Shown piece after piece: positions 35,641 through 43,430 of a stretch of DNA of 64,000 nucleotides. A model generated the notes under the pieces. That model searched no databases. It was not told the origin of the DNA and saw only the letters and a list, made by a program, of their open reading frames with translations. Position numbers and translations under genes: made by a program. The DNA is from Veillonellaceae bacterium SB90 (GTDB lineage Bacteria > Bacillota > Negativicutes > Selenomonadales > Selenomonadaceae), in the NCBI GenBank assembly GCA_902364065.1, contig CABJCJ010000005.1:46728-110727 (forward strand), in the 5' to 3' direction. Within the stretch, counting starts at the first letter, position 1; every line of letters starts with the position of its first letter.

Positions 35641-36564
35641 ATGGAACTCCGCACGTTATCGTATTTCCTGGCTGTGGCCAGGGAGCAGAACATGACCGAG
35701 GCAGCCAATGTGCTGCACGTGACGCAGCCGACGCTCTCGCGCCAGATTGCGGATCTCGAGAATGAGCTCGGCAAGAAGCTCTTCACGCGCACGAGCCGCA
35801 GCACCATCCTGACCGAAGACGGCATGCACCTGCGCCAGCGGGCTGAAGAGATTCTCGCGCTCGTCAACCAGACGGAGGACGAGCTCAAGAACGACACGAT
35901 TGACCTTTCGGGCTGCATCCGCATCGGCGCAGGCGAAACCCATGTCGTGCACCTGCTTGCCGACCTCTTCGTCAAACTGCATGACCGCTACCCGCGCCTG
36001 ACGCTAGAACTCTTCACAGGCAATGCCGACACCGTCGAAGAAAAGCTCGCACATGGCCTGCTCGACTTCGCGCTGATGATCGAGCCATTCAACGTGGAGC
36101 ACTACAACTTCATCCGCCTGCCCGAGGTCATGCGCCTCGGCGTCGTGACGCGCGATGACAGTCCTTGGGCCCAGAAAGACGGCATCACACCGGAAGACCT
36201 CAACGAGATGCCGCTGATGATTCCTTCACGCCAGTCCGCTAATCGCTTCGATTTCCGACAATGGTCGCAGGGTAAGGTAACAGACGAAACGCTCCACATC
36301 GTGGGACGCTTCGATCTCATCGGCAATGCCGCCCACTTCATCCGCGCAGGTTTTGCCAACACCATCAGCGTCGACGAACTGCTGCAGCTTGAGACCGGCC
36401 ATCTGAAATTCGTACCGCTGAAACCGACACTTTCCCTGACCGCCGTCATCGTCTGGAAAAAATACCGCCTGCTCTCCCGGTCCAGCACAGTCTTCCTCAA
36501 AGAGCTCCGTCAGTGTATCGACGAAGCGTCAGAAGCGGATTCCCAGGCCCAGCAGCCCTCCTGA
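35641..36564 (+). CDS. LysR-family transcriptional regulator
   Basis: 307 residues; helix-turn-helix LAVAREQNMTEAANVLHVTQ followed by TLSRQIADLENELGKKLFTR, then an effector-binding domain. ATG after AAAGGGGGAAATTTTGAG. It is one of the few plus-strand genes of the island and lies between two minus-strand redox operons. Sites with the TGTGAAAT motif occur next to it and ahead of three further transcription units, so it is the best candidate for controlling them; the effector is unknown. Confidence 0.93.
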   Translation: MELRTLSYFLAVAREQNMTEAANVLHVTQPTLSRQIADLENELGKKLFTRTSRSTILTEDGMHLRQRAEEILALVNQTEDELKNDTIDLSGCIRIGAGETHVVHLLADLFVKLHDRYPRLTLELFTGNADTVEEKLAHGLLDFALMIEPFNVEHYNFIRLPEVMRLGVVTRDDSPWAQKDGITPEDLNEMPLMIPSRQSANRFDFRQWSQGKVTDETLHIVGRFDLIGNAAHFIRAGFANTISVDELLQLETGHLKFVPLKPTLSLTAVIVWKKYRLLSRSSTVFLKELRQCIDEASEADSQAQQPS

Positions 36565-36581
36565 ATCGATTTGATGTGTTC

Positions 36582-37268
36582 TTATAGGTTTGCACCCATC
36601 TGCTCCGCCATATCGCCGAACTTCGAGTGCTCGACGAGCGAGCGCGAGCCGCAGCCGATGCCGAGCACTTTGCCGGCATCCTGCCATTCCATATAGCGGA
36701 CTAAAGTATCGTAGTGATCGACAAGGGCCGACATCGTCCAGTCGTCACGGTTGTAGGCCGTCGCCATCAGGATGGACTTCTTGCCATGCAGTTTGCCCGT
36801 GCGCGAATAAAAGCGGTCGACGATGGTCTTGAGCTGTGCCGACATGCCGAAGTAGTAGAGCGGCGTCGTCAGCACAAGCAAGTCCGCCTCGAGCATCTTC
36901 GGCATCAAGGTATTCTCGATGTCATCCTTCCAGATACACGGGCCGTCCATATGACACTGATCGCAGCCGCGGCACGGATGTGTATCGCTGTTGGCCGCAT
37001 CAAAGGTGAACACCTCATGGCCAGCCTGCGTCGCACCCTTCGTGAAGCGGTCAGCCAAATAAATGGACGTTGACTCATCATGCGGATGAGGACTGCTTGT
37101 GATCACGACGATTTTCATGTCTTTCCCTCCCGAAACACTGCCTGCTGCCTGCGCAGCATCACCCGACAATCCTGCCGATGAGTCCTTGAGTGCCGACAGA
37201 CCACACCCGCTCAGGAAAATGGTCATAGCTCCCATGCCCGTCAGCTTCAAGAAGTCCCTGCGATTCAT
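36582..37268 (-). CDS. exported flavodoxin-like FMN reductase (lipoprotein)
   Basis: 228 residues. The N-terminus MNRRDFLKLTGMGAMTIFLS has a twin-arginine-like motif and a lipobox ending in LSGC, so it is probably lipid-anchored. The flavodoxin-like domain has VVITSSPHPHDESTSIYLAD and LLVLTTPLYYFGMSAQLK. A cysteine-rich insert PCRGCDQCHMDGPCIWKDD resembles that of WrbA/Isf-type flavoproteins and could bind a metal cluster. Last gene of the unit that starts with the alcohol dehydrogenase at 39826. Confidence 0.86.
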   Translation of the reverse strand: MNRRDFLKLTGMGAMTIFLSGCGLSALKDSSAGLSGDAAQAAGSVSGGKDMKIVVITSSPHPHDESTSIYLADRFTKGATQAGHEVFTFDAANSDTHPCRGCDQCHMDGPCIWKDDIENTLMPKMLEADLLVLTTPLYYFGMSAQLKTIVDRFYSRTGKLHGKKSILMATAYNRDDWTMSALVDHYDTLVRYMEWQDAGKVLGIGCGSRSLVEHSKFGDMAEQMGANL

Positions 37269-37292
37269 TTAAGTCACTCCTCTTCTACTGGT

Positions 37293-37772
37293 CTATTTAG
37301 CTGCCGGTTCCTGATAGACTTCCTTGGCATAGCGAAATGCCGCCCAGGCCTTCGGCCAGCCGCCGTAGAAGCCGACCTGCGTGATGATCTCTGCCATCTC
37401 CGCTTTCGTCACGCCGTTCTTCTTCGCCGACTCGATGTGATATTTGAGCGAGCTGTCGGTGATGCCCTGTGCAATCAATGCAGAGACCGTCACGATGCTG
37501 CGGTCATGCAGCGAGAGCACATCGTTCTTGCTCCAGACTTCACCGAACAGGATATCATCATTGTAGCGGGCGAAATCCGGCGCAAAATCGCCGAGCTGCT
37601 GGCGTCCTGCTGTCTGTACGATCTTGACGGCCTTCTTGGCCGGTGCGGGCGTCGATGCCTGTATCGCTGCCGCATTTCCATTGTCCGGCTGAGCCGATGC
37701 TGCTTCACTTTGAACCATGCCTGTCCCCCAAAAAAGAATACTGAGTAAGGCAATCGCTGCGCTCCTTATCAT
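37293..37772 (-). CDS. secreted carboxymuconolactone decarboxylase-family protein
   Basis: 159 residues with a signal peptide (SAAIALLSILFWGTGMVQSE). The mature part shows the family pattern DFARYNDDILFGEVWSK, RSIVTVSALIAQG and VGFYGGWPKAWAAF. The CxxC of AhpD-type peroxidases is absent, so peroxidase activity is unlikely. It is a secreted paralogue of the N-terminal half of the protein encoded at 42550-43287. Confidence 0.87.
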   Translation of the reverse strand: MIRSAAIALLSILFWGTGMVQSEAASAQPDNGNAAAIQASTPAPAKKAVKIVQTAGRQQLGDFAPDFARYNDDILFGEVWSKNDVLSLHDRSIVTVSALIAQGITDSSLKYHIESAKKNGVTKAEMAEIITQVGFYGGWPKAWAAFRYAKEVYQEPAAK

Positions 37773-37809
37773 CTTGAAAACTCCTTTCCCAAATTTCTCT
37801 CAGCTACTC

Positions 37810-38028
37810 TTATGCTATGCCATTCCCGTGCAGCCACGCCTTGACGCGCGGACGGTAACCGCGGCGGATTTCCTCCTGCGACTTGCGGACGACCGTGTCA
37901 TAGTCTTCATGGTAGTCATCCGGCGCTGCGATCTTCAGGATATCCGCCTGCAGTGCCTGCTGCAGTACCTTTGCGATGCGCTCCGTATTGCCATTTGACC
38001 AAGTGAAATAGACGACAAGTGCTTTCAT
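37810..38028 (-). pseudogene. truncated flavodoxin (N-terminal half)
   Basis: Encodes 72 residues, beginning MKALVVYFTWSNGNTERIAK with an intact FMN phosphate loop, then stops after VRKSQEEIRRGYRPRVKAWL. Flavodoxins of this type are about twice as long, and the isoalloxazine-binding half (the YDTIFLGYPIWW region seen in the paralogue at 33611) is missing. It overlaps the flavin reductase gene by 4 bp, so it is still translated in the operon, but it is probably non-functional as a flavodoxin. Confidence 0.65.
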
Positions 38029-38576
38029 TTCTGGCGGTGATTCATGCGTGCACAGTCGCCGACTTTCTCACCTGTGACGAAGTACTCATAAGTTGGGAAC
38101 TCGAACAGGACAGGCTTGAACTTGTGGTAGTCGATCTTGCCAGCATCATTGAGGATGGTTTCGTTTGCATAGGTCGCTTCAATGCGGCAGATGAAATTGT
38201 CGAAACCATCCAATTCGAGGGTGTTAACCAAGGTGCATTCAATGGAAACCTTGGCCTCGTCGATGAGCGGTGCACCGTTTTCACCGATGGTGTAGGCAAA
38301 AGCGGCGGATTTATCCGTCTTATTGCCGGAAACCACACCCATGTAGTCGGCTTCCTTGAGCCAGCTCTCATCAACGACATTAACGGAAACTTTCTTCGTC
38401 TCTTTGATGCCCTTATTTGTATGATGTTTTTGTACCATCGACAGCATCAGATGGCTATGCGCCACTATGCCGGCATGGGCGACAAGCGTCCAGTTCGGCT
38501 TGCCATCAACCATGCTGCCGACGACGATGAGCGGTGAGGGATAGAGTGCCAATGCCTTACCGATATTTTGCTTCAT
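38025..38576 (-). CDS. flavin reductase-family protein
   Basis: FMN-binding split-barrel protein of 183 residues: PSPLIVVGSMVDGKPNWTLV, AHAGIVAHSHLMLSMVQKHH, KKVSVNVVDESWLKEADYMG and an ECTLVNTLELDGFDNFICRI segment. This group includes flavin reductases and flavoredoxins. ATG start; the stop overlaps the flavodoxin fragment (ATGA). It follows the second alcohol dehydrogenase by about 80 bp. Confidence 0.88.
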   Translation of the reverse strand: MKQNIGKALALYPSPLIVVGSMVDGKPNWTLVAHAGIVAHSHLMLSMVQKHHTNKGIKETKKVSVNVVDESWLKEADYMGVVSGNKTDKSAAFAYTIGENGAPLIDEAKVSIECTLVNTLELDGFDNFICRIEATYANETILNDAGKIDYHKFKPVLFEFPTYEYFVTGEKVGDCARMNHRQK

Positions 38577-38656
38577 GCTAGTTCACCTTTCTATTCTTAA
38601 TCTACCAGTTCTTTGTCCCTCGGATACTCTTATCAATCAATGATGGCAACGCATCC

Positions 38657-39826
38657 TCAAAGGCTCTCCTTCAGGATCTTGACGATCTCCTCGTGATCCA
38701 GTACCTTGTAGCCGCCCTCAAGGATGAGCGTACCGTCGGCAATGCCCTCAATCATGTCTTCCGTCGCGCCGAGCTCAGAGATGTTCATCGCGAGGCCGAG
38801 CTCTTTCATCCAGGCTTCCATGGCCTTGAGGCCTTCCTCGGCAATCGCTTCATCCGTCTTGCCCTCTGGATTGACCTTCCAGACCTCGATGGCGAAGCGC
38901 TTGAATTTCGGCAGGCCGTACGGCAGTATGTGGCGGTAGTACGGCAGGGAGACGGCGGCGAGCGTCATGCCGTGCGTTGCGTTCGTATAAGCGCCGACGG
39001 CCTGTCCGAGCATGTGGACCATCCAGTCCGTGCTCTTGCCTTTGGCAATCAATGTGTTGAGTGCCCAGGTCGCCGTCCACATCAGGTTGCTGCGAGCCTC
39101 GTAGTCCTGCGGATTCTTGTTGGCAATGCGGCTGGCATGCAGCACCGAGCGCATCAGACCCTCGCTGATGTAGTCGCTCGTCGTATCGTCTGTGCCGGAG
39201 AAATACTGCTCACAGATATGATTGAAGATGTCGTAGATGCCGGCCACCATCTGGCGGTGCGGCAGCGTCATCGTGTACCGCGGGTTCAGGATGGCAAAGC
39301 GCGGGATGATCTTCTCATCCGCGAAGACATGACCGATCTTCTGCTTCGTCTCCTGATTGGTGATGACGGCACCCGCATTCATCTCCGAGCCCGTGCCGAC
39401 CATCGTCAGCACACAGCCGACCGGCAGCGTCTCGCAGGACGGCTCCTCAAAGCGCAGGAAGTACTTCTGCCAAGGATCCTCCTCACAGTTGACCGAGACC
39501 GAGACAGCTTTCGCATAGTCGCAGACCGAACCACCGCCGACAGCCAGAAGGAAATCCGCCTGATGCTGGCGCGCAATCTCGATGCCCTCGTAGAGCTTCG
39601 CGAGCGTCGGATTCGGCATGACGCCAGAGATCTCCGCCACATTCTTGCCCTGTGCCTCCAGAATCTTGACGACATCATCGTAGATGCCATTTTTCTTGAT
39701 CGAGCCGCCGCCATAGATCAGGACGACGTTCTTGCCGTACTTCGGCAGCTCCTCATTCAAGTAGTCCAGCGACTGATCACCGAAATAGAGCTTTGCCGGG
39801 TTGCAATAAGAAAAATTTCCTAACAT
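38657..39826 (-). CDS. iron-type alcohol dehydrogenase with a replaced metal ligand
   Basis: 389 residues, paralogue of the dehydrogenase at 31779. The cofactor motifs AVGGGSVCDYAKA and TMVGTGSEMNAGAVI are present. Of the metal ligands, Asp and His in GIYDIFNHICEQY and the last His in NATHGMTL are present, but the third position is glutamine (MLGQAVGAY, against MIEHQLGAY in the paralogue). Metal type or activity may therefore differ. ATG start; promoter site 2 lies about 50-80 bases upstream. Confidence 0.9.
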   Translation of the reverse strand: MLGNFSYCNPAKLYFGDQSLDYLNEELPKYGKNVVLIYGGGSIKKNGIYDDVVKILEAQGKNVAEISGVMPNPTLAKLYEGIEIARQHQADFLLAVGGGSVCDYAKAVSVSVNCEEDPWQKYFLRFEEPSCETLPVGCVLTMVGTGSEMNAGAVITNQETKQKIGHVFADEKIIPRFAILNPRYTMTLPHRQMVAGIYDIFNHICEQYFSGTDDTTSDYISEGLMRSVLHASRIANKNPQDYEARSNLMWTATWALNTLIAKGKSTDWMVHMLGQAVGAYTNATHGMTLAAVSLPYYRHILPYGLPKFKRFAIEVWKVNPEGKTDEAIAEEGLKAMEAWMKELGLAMNISELGATEDMIEGIADGTLILEGGYKVLDHEEIVKILKESL

Positions 39827-39878
39827 GTGTTTTGCTCCTTTTATCCAAACTACGATCTAACTTCTCTCGCTTTTCTCT

Positions 39879-39907
39879 ATGATAGCAAGAGAATGATTCC
39901 ATGTGAA
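39879..39907 (-). promoter_or_regulatory. TTCACA-type regulated promoter, site 2
   Basis: Minus-strand TTCACA (39902-39907), 17 bases, TATCAT (39879-39884). Further upstream the sequence ATAGCAGATGATTTTC (39917-39932) is shared with sites 3 and 4. It drives the alcohol dehydrogenase operon (39826 to 36582). Confidence 0.75.
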
Positions 39908-39994
39908 ATGCCTATTGAAAATCATCTGCTATAGAAAAAATGCATGGCATAGAATGGAAACGATGCTTATTCCATGATAGTGCTATGGCGCATT

Positions 39995-41194
39995 TTACCG
40001 GTCTGTTCCGTCCGGCAGTAGCAGATGCTCATCACCGATACGCTCATCCGCCTGGCAGTGCACGAACTTTGTGAGCAGCAGGGCCGTTGTTGCCATCACC
40101 AGTCCGCCACAGACGACGTAGGGCAGGCCGAGGCTGCGGATGAAGAAGCCGCTGAGCATGGTTCCCGCCATGCAGCCGAGATTGGCTGCTGTCAGGAACA
40201 GGCCATTGCTGAAATCCGGTGCATCCGACGCCACGCAGGCCAGCAGGTACTGATTGATGTTCGCGTTGATGCCACCGAGGATGCCCCAGGCCACGATCAG
40301 TGCCGCGAGGAGCGGCAGCAGCTGGCCACCGCTCACAAATAGCAGGCCGTAGAGCACGATGGTGCACAGTGGGAAAAGGCGTACGGTCGCGCGAGGACGC
40401 TTGGCGAGGAAATTGCCGCCCAGATAGCTTCCGTAGATGTTCAAGAGGCCGTAGACGAGAAGCAGAGCTGCGATGAACTGTCCCGGCAGCGCCGCAATCT
40501 GCTGCAGGTAGTCAGCAAGGTAGTTGTAGACGCCGAAGATCGAGCCATTGAGGCAGATGACCGCCACGATGGACAGCCAGACCGGCGGGCGCTTCAGGAC
40601 GGAAAGCTGCGCACCGTAGCGCATCGGCTGCGCCACAGGCAAATCCGGCACGAAGGCCATCGTCAGCAGGAACATGAGCCCCGTCACACCTGCAAAGAAG
40701 GCCATCGCCACCGAGAAGTCAAACGTCGCAGCCAAGACATTGCTGATGGGCACGCCGATAACCATGCCAGCGGCGACGCCCATATTGATGCGCGCCACGG
40801 CTCGCGGTGCATCCTCTGGAACCACCGAAGCCGCGGCCACGCTGAAGGCGAGCGCGCAGTAGACCGGATGGAAGAAGGCCGGCACGACGCGCAGCACCAG
40901 CAGGAGCTGGAAATCACTCGCAAAGACAGCCAGTGCATTGCAGAACGTAAACACGCCCAGCACAAGCAGCATCACGCGCTTGCGGTTGAAGCGCGAGAAC
41001 AAGAGCGGCATCGTCGGCCCCGCTATGGCCACACCGAGTGCAAACAGGCTGACGAGCAGCCCCGCCTGCACGATATTCACCTGGTACATCTCCGCCGCCA
41101 TCGGCAGGATGCCGATGATGCCCATCTCCGTATTGAGGATGCTGAACACACCGAATGCCAGAAGCAAGAGCAGTAACTGCTGCTGTCGTTTCAT
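39995..41194 (-). CDS. MFS transporter (AraJ/YdhP-like drug or sugar efflux)
   Basis: 399 residues, about 12 transmembrane segments. The opening FSILNTEMGIIGILPMAAEM and the cytoplasmic loop LFSRFNRKRVMLLVLGVFT match the DHA1-type efflux subfamily of the major facilitator superfamily. A central charged loop separates the six-helix halves. The substrate cannot be read from the sequence. It lies downstream of the small secreted stub and the promoter at 41405-41433. Confidence 0.88.
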   Translation of the reverse strand: MKRQQQLLLLLLAFGVFSILNTEMGIIGILPMAAEMYQVNIVQAGLLVSLFALGVAIAGPTMPLLFSRFNRKRVMLLVLGVFTFCNALAVFASDFQLLLVLRVVPAFFHPVYCALAFSVAAASVVPEDAPRAVARINMGVAAGMVIGVPISNVLAATFDFSVAMAFFAGVTGLMFLLTMAFVPDLPVAQPMRYGAQLSVLKRPPVWLSIVAVICLNGSIFGVYNYLADYLQQIAALPGQFIAALLLVYGLLNIYGSYLGGNFLAKRPRATVRLFPLCTIVLYGLLFVSGGQLLPLLAALIVAWGILGGINANINQYLLACVASDAPDFSNGLFLTAANLGCMAGTMLSGFFIRSLGLPYVVCGGLVMATTALLLTKFVHCQADERIGDEHLLLPDGTDR

Positions 41195-41268
41195 CTCATC
41201 TCATCCTTTCTTCTTCCTGACCGAGCTCTATCTCATGGATTCAAGGTCAGGAATACATCACCTGCGCC

Positions 41269-41340
41269 TTAGGCGAACGTCCCCATCATCACGGCGACCA
41301 TCAGCCAAGCAGCTCTCTTCTTGTTCTTGAAATTCTTCAT
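41269..41340 (-). CDS. 23-residue signal-peptide-like stub
   Basis: MKNFKNKKRAAWLMVAVMMG followed by TFA and a stop, preceded by a strong ribosome site (AAGGAAGGGG). It looks like the 5' end of an exported-protein gene that was truncated, in front of the MFS gene. It might act as a short leader peptide; no homologue is recognised. Confidence 0.35.
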   Translation of the reverse strand: MKNFKNKKRAAWLMVAVMMGTFA

Positions 41341-41404
41341 GGAAAAAACCCCTTCCTTATTGCATCTCATCATTGCCTATCCTGTTGTTTTGCTTGATGA
41401 GTTT

Positions 41405-41433
41405 ATTATAAGGGAAGGGGTTTATGATTACAA
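41405..41433 (-). promoter_or_regulatory. promoter ahead of the stub and MFS gene
   Basis: Minus-strand TTGTAA (41428-41433), 17 bases, TATAAT (41405-41410). Immediately upstream ACAAGGTATTTGT has ACAA/TTGT ends, comparable with ACCAAGCATTGGT in front of the hydrolase at 48163. Confidence 0.65.
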
Positions 41434-41450
41434 ATACCTTGTTTTAACTA

Positions 41451-41826
41451 TTAATAATGCTTATTAGGCATGATTAGAAAAACCTCGTCCAGAGCCGCCA
41501 CGACGAGACGGCCGGCGCGGGAGAAGACCTGATCTCTGCGCCAGACCACATAATTCGCCGAGCGCAGCTCTGGCTCCAGCGGCCGGAAAACCAGCCCGCG
41601 TGACGTTTCCACAGCATCCGCCATGCCCTTGAAGCAAAGCGCACTGCCTATGCCCGCCTCAATGAAGAAGATCGTATTGTAGAGCAGGTTGTAGGTGCCA
41701 GCCACCTCAATCTTCTCCGCTGCACTGCCGAAGTAATGATCCAGCTCATGACGCTTCATCGCCTGCTCCGACAAAATCAGAGGCTCCTCTACGATGTCGG
41801 CGCGCGTCAGGACCTCCTCGCACTGC
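41451..41826 (-). pseudogene. 5'-truncated LysR regulator
   Basis: About 125 codons that align with the C-terminal part of a LysR effector domain (LTRADIVEEPLILSEQAMKR, TYNLLYNTIFFIEAGIGSAL, VVWRRDQVFSRAGRLVVAAL). The same segments occur in the intact LysR at 48300. The helix-turn-helix and first half are missing; the fragment begins immediately after the cupin stop at 41827, marking a deletion junction. Confidence 0.75.
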
Positions 41827-42369
41827 TCATTTCAGTTTCGCATACTCTGCTTCGCTCACAGGCTCCAGCCACTCTGTTGATGCGCCTTCCTTCATAATGG
41901 AGAGGTGCTGGAACCAGCTCGTGTGCTGTGCCCCATGCCAATGTTTCACATTCTCCGGGATGGTGACGCTTTCGCCCGGCAACAGTTCCTTCGGCTCCTC
42001 GCCCCAAATCTGGTAGTAACCCTTGCCCGATACCCCGGCCAAGACTTGACAGCTTCCATGATGCTTATGCCAAAAATTGATGCACCCCGGCTCAAATGTC
42101 ACATTGGCTACATTCACGCCCTTGCCCTGCATGGGGAACAGGAAACTCCTGCCCGTGAAATACTTGGCATATCCCGTGTTTGGCTGCCCGATGGGATAGA
42201 CCGCACCGCCTTCCTGCATGAGTGCTTGCGTGATTTCCGTTTCCGTTTGAGCATTTTTCACATTAAGGTCAGCAGCAAGGCATGTCGGCACAGACAGCGC
42301 CGTACTCGCCAAAAGAGCGGAAGCTGCCAGCCCTTTTGCCACTTTCGGAATCACATTGCGGATATTCAT
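41827..42369 (-). CDS. secreted cupin-domain protein
   Basis: 180 residues with a signal peptide (KGLAASALLASTALSVPTC, cleavage near CLAA). The cupin core is NVTFEPGCINFWHKHHGSCQ and the second motif PGESVTIPENVKHWHGAQH, with histidines suited to bind one metal. A segment YAKYFTGRSFLFP is shared with the fused CMD-cupin protein at 42550, so the two are paralogues. A 19-bp-spacer promoter lies about 30-60 bases upstream. Confidence 0.9.
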   Translation of the reverse strand: MNIRNVIPKVAKGLAASALLASTALSVPTCLAADLNVKNAQTETEITQALMQEGGAVYPIGQPNTGYAKYFTGRSFLFPMQGKGVNVANVTFEPGCINFWHKHHGSCQVLAGVSGKGYYQIWGEEPKELLPGESVTIPENVKHWHGAQHTSWFQHLSIMKEGASTEWLEPVSEAEYAKLK

Positions 42370-42399
42370 ATAAAATCCCCCTCGTAATGATGATGGTAA

Positions 42400-42430
42400 A
42401 TACTATGTCATTGGAGTGAGTATAGTCCAA
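42400..42430 (-). promoter_or_regulatory. possible MerR-type promoter of the secreted cupin
   Basis: Minus-strand TTGGAC (42425-42430), 19 bases, TAGTAT (42400-42405). The spacer contains TTGGA/TCCAA arms (42411-42415 and 42426-42430). The long spacer suggests MerR-type activation, but the operator differs from copies 1 and 2, and it overlaps a flavodoxin gene stub. Confidence 0.45.
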
Positions 42431-42462
42431 GAAAAATAGACGACGAGTGCTTTCTTCGCCAA
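42403..42462 (-). pseudogene. flavodoxin 5' stub
   Basis: From TTG 42460-42462 (AGAAGGA upstream) the frame encodes MAKKALVVYFSWTILTPMT and stops. The first dozen residues match the beta-1 strand and start of the FMN loop of flavodoxins (compare MKALVVYFTWSNGNTERI at 37810), after which the similarity is lost. It is a remnant of a deleted flavodoxin gene. Confidence 0.6.
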
Positions 42463-42549
42463 AATACATCCTTCTTTCTCATTCATCTTCTTACTTGGCC
42501 GAAAATTCCCCGCCAGCCTGAGGGAAATTTCTTTTGTTGCTTTTTATGA

Positions 42550-43287
42550 TCAGTCCTGCGGATATTCGCCATCCGTTACGGGCTCGCACCATTCGTTGCT
42601 CGTCTCCGTGCCCGGGATCTCGAAGGCGAGATGGGAGAACCAGCTCGCTCTCTTGGCACCGTGCCAGTGCTTGACGCCTGCCGGGATCTCGACGATGTCA
42701 CCTGGGATCAGGCTCTGCGGCGCTTTGCCCTCTTCCTGATACCAGCCCTCGCCGTCGACGCAGATGATGACCTGGCCGCCGCCCTGCTTGGCGTGGTGGA
42801 TGTGCCAGAAGTTGCGGCAGCCCGGCTCGAACGTGACGTTGCAGATGGTCAGCGGGTCGCCCTTCTTCGAGAGGACCTTGAGGTACGACTGGCCCGTGAA
42901 GTACTTGGCATAGGCATCGTTGGGCTCGCCGAGACCGAAGAAGCCGCCGCGATTCTCTGCATCAGCGGCATCGGCGTAGACTTCCTTGGCCACGGGGAAC
43001 GCCGCCCAGGCGTTCGGCCAGCCGGCGTAAAAGGCCAGATGCGTGAGCAGTGCGGCCATCTCCTCTTTCGTGACACCGTGCTGCCGCGCCGTCTGCAGAT
43101 GGTAGCGCAGTGCATCGCCAGCGGTTCCCTTGCCGACGAGCGCCGAGACCGTCGCGATGCTGCGAAGCTTCGGCGAGAGCTCCGCTTCCCTCGCCCATAC
43201 CTCGCCGAAGAGCACATCGTCGTTGAGCGCCGCAAACTGCGGTGCAAAATCGCCCAATGCCTTGTGTCCTGCTGTCTGTTTTTCCAT
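42550..43287 (-). CDS. carboxymuconolactone decarboxylase-cupin fusion
   Basis: 245 residues, cytoplasmic (no signal). Residues 1-115 are a CMD-family domain (DFAPQFAALNDDVLFGEVWA, RSIATVSALVGKG, LAFYAGWPNAWAAF); residues 130-245 are a cupin (CNVTFEPGCRNFWHIHH, IPGDIVEIPAGVKHWHGAK). The start at ATG 43285-43287 follows GAAGGA by six bases. The two halves correspond to the separate secreted proteins at 37293 and 41827. The promoter is site 3. Confidence 0.9.
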   Translation of the reverse strand: MEKQTAGHKALGDFAPQFAALNDDVLFGEVWAREAELSPKLRSIATVSALVGKGTAGDALRYHLQTARQHGVTKEEMAALLTHLAFYAGWPNAWAAFPVAKEVYADAADAENRGGFFGLGEPNDAYAKYFTGQSYLKVLSKKGDPLTICNVTFEPGCRNFWHIHHAKQGGGQVIICVDGEGWYQEEGKAPQSLIPGDIVEIPAGVKHWHGAKRASWFSHLAFEIPGTETSNEWCEPVTDGEYPQD

Positions 43288-43354
43288 GATGATTCCTTCT
43301 TCCTCGTATATCCGTGCCGCCAGATGCGGCACACTTGATTTCCTTGTTTTCTCT

Positions 43355-43391
43355 ATCGTAACAAAATAAGCATTTCATGTGAAATGCTTAT
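43355..43391 (-). promoter_or_regulatory. TTCACA-type regulated promoter, site 3, with full palindrome
   Basis: Minus-strand TTCACA (43378-43383), 17 bases, TACGAT (43355-43360). The -35 lies in a 26-bp palindrome (43366-43391) with perfect 12-base arms ATAAGCATTTCA and TGAAATGCTTAT. Upstream, GAAAATCATCTGCTAT (43393-43408 on the plus strand) is shared with sites 2 and 4. Confidence 0.8.
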
Positions 43392-43430
43392 CGAAAATCA
43401 TCTGCTATTCAAAAATTGTATGGTATGACA

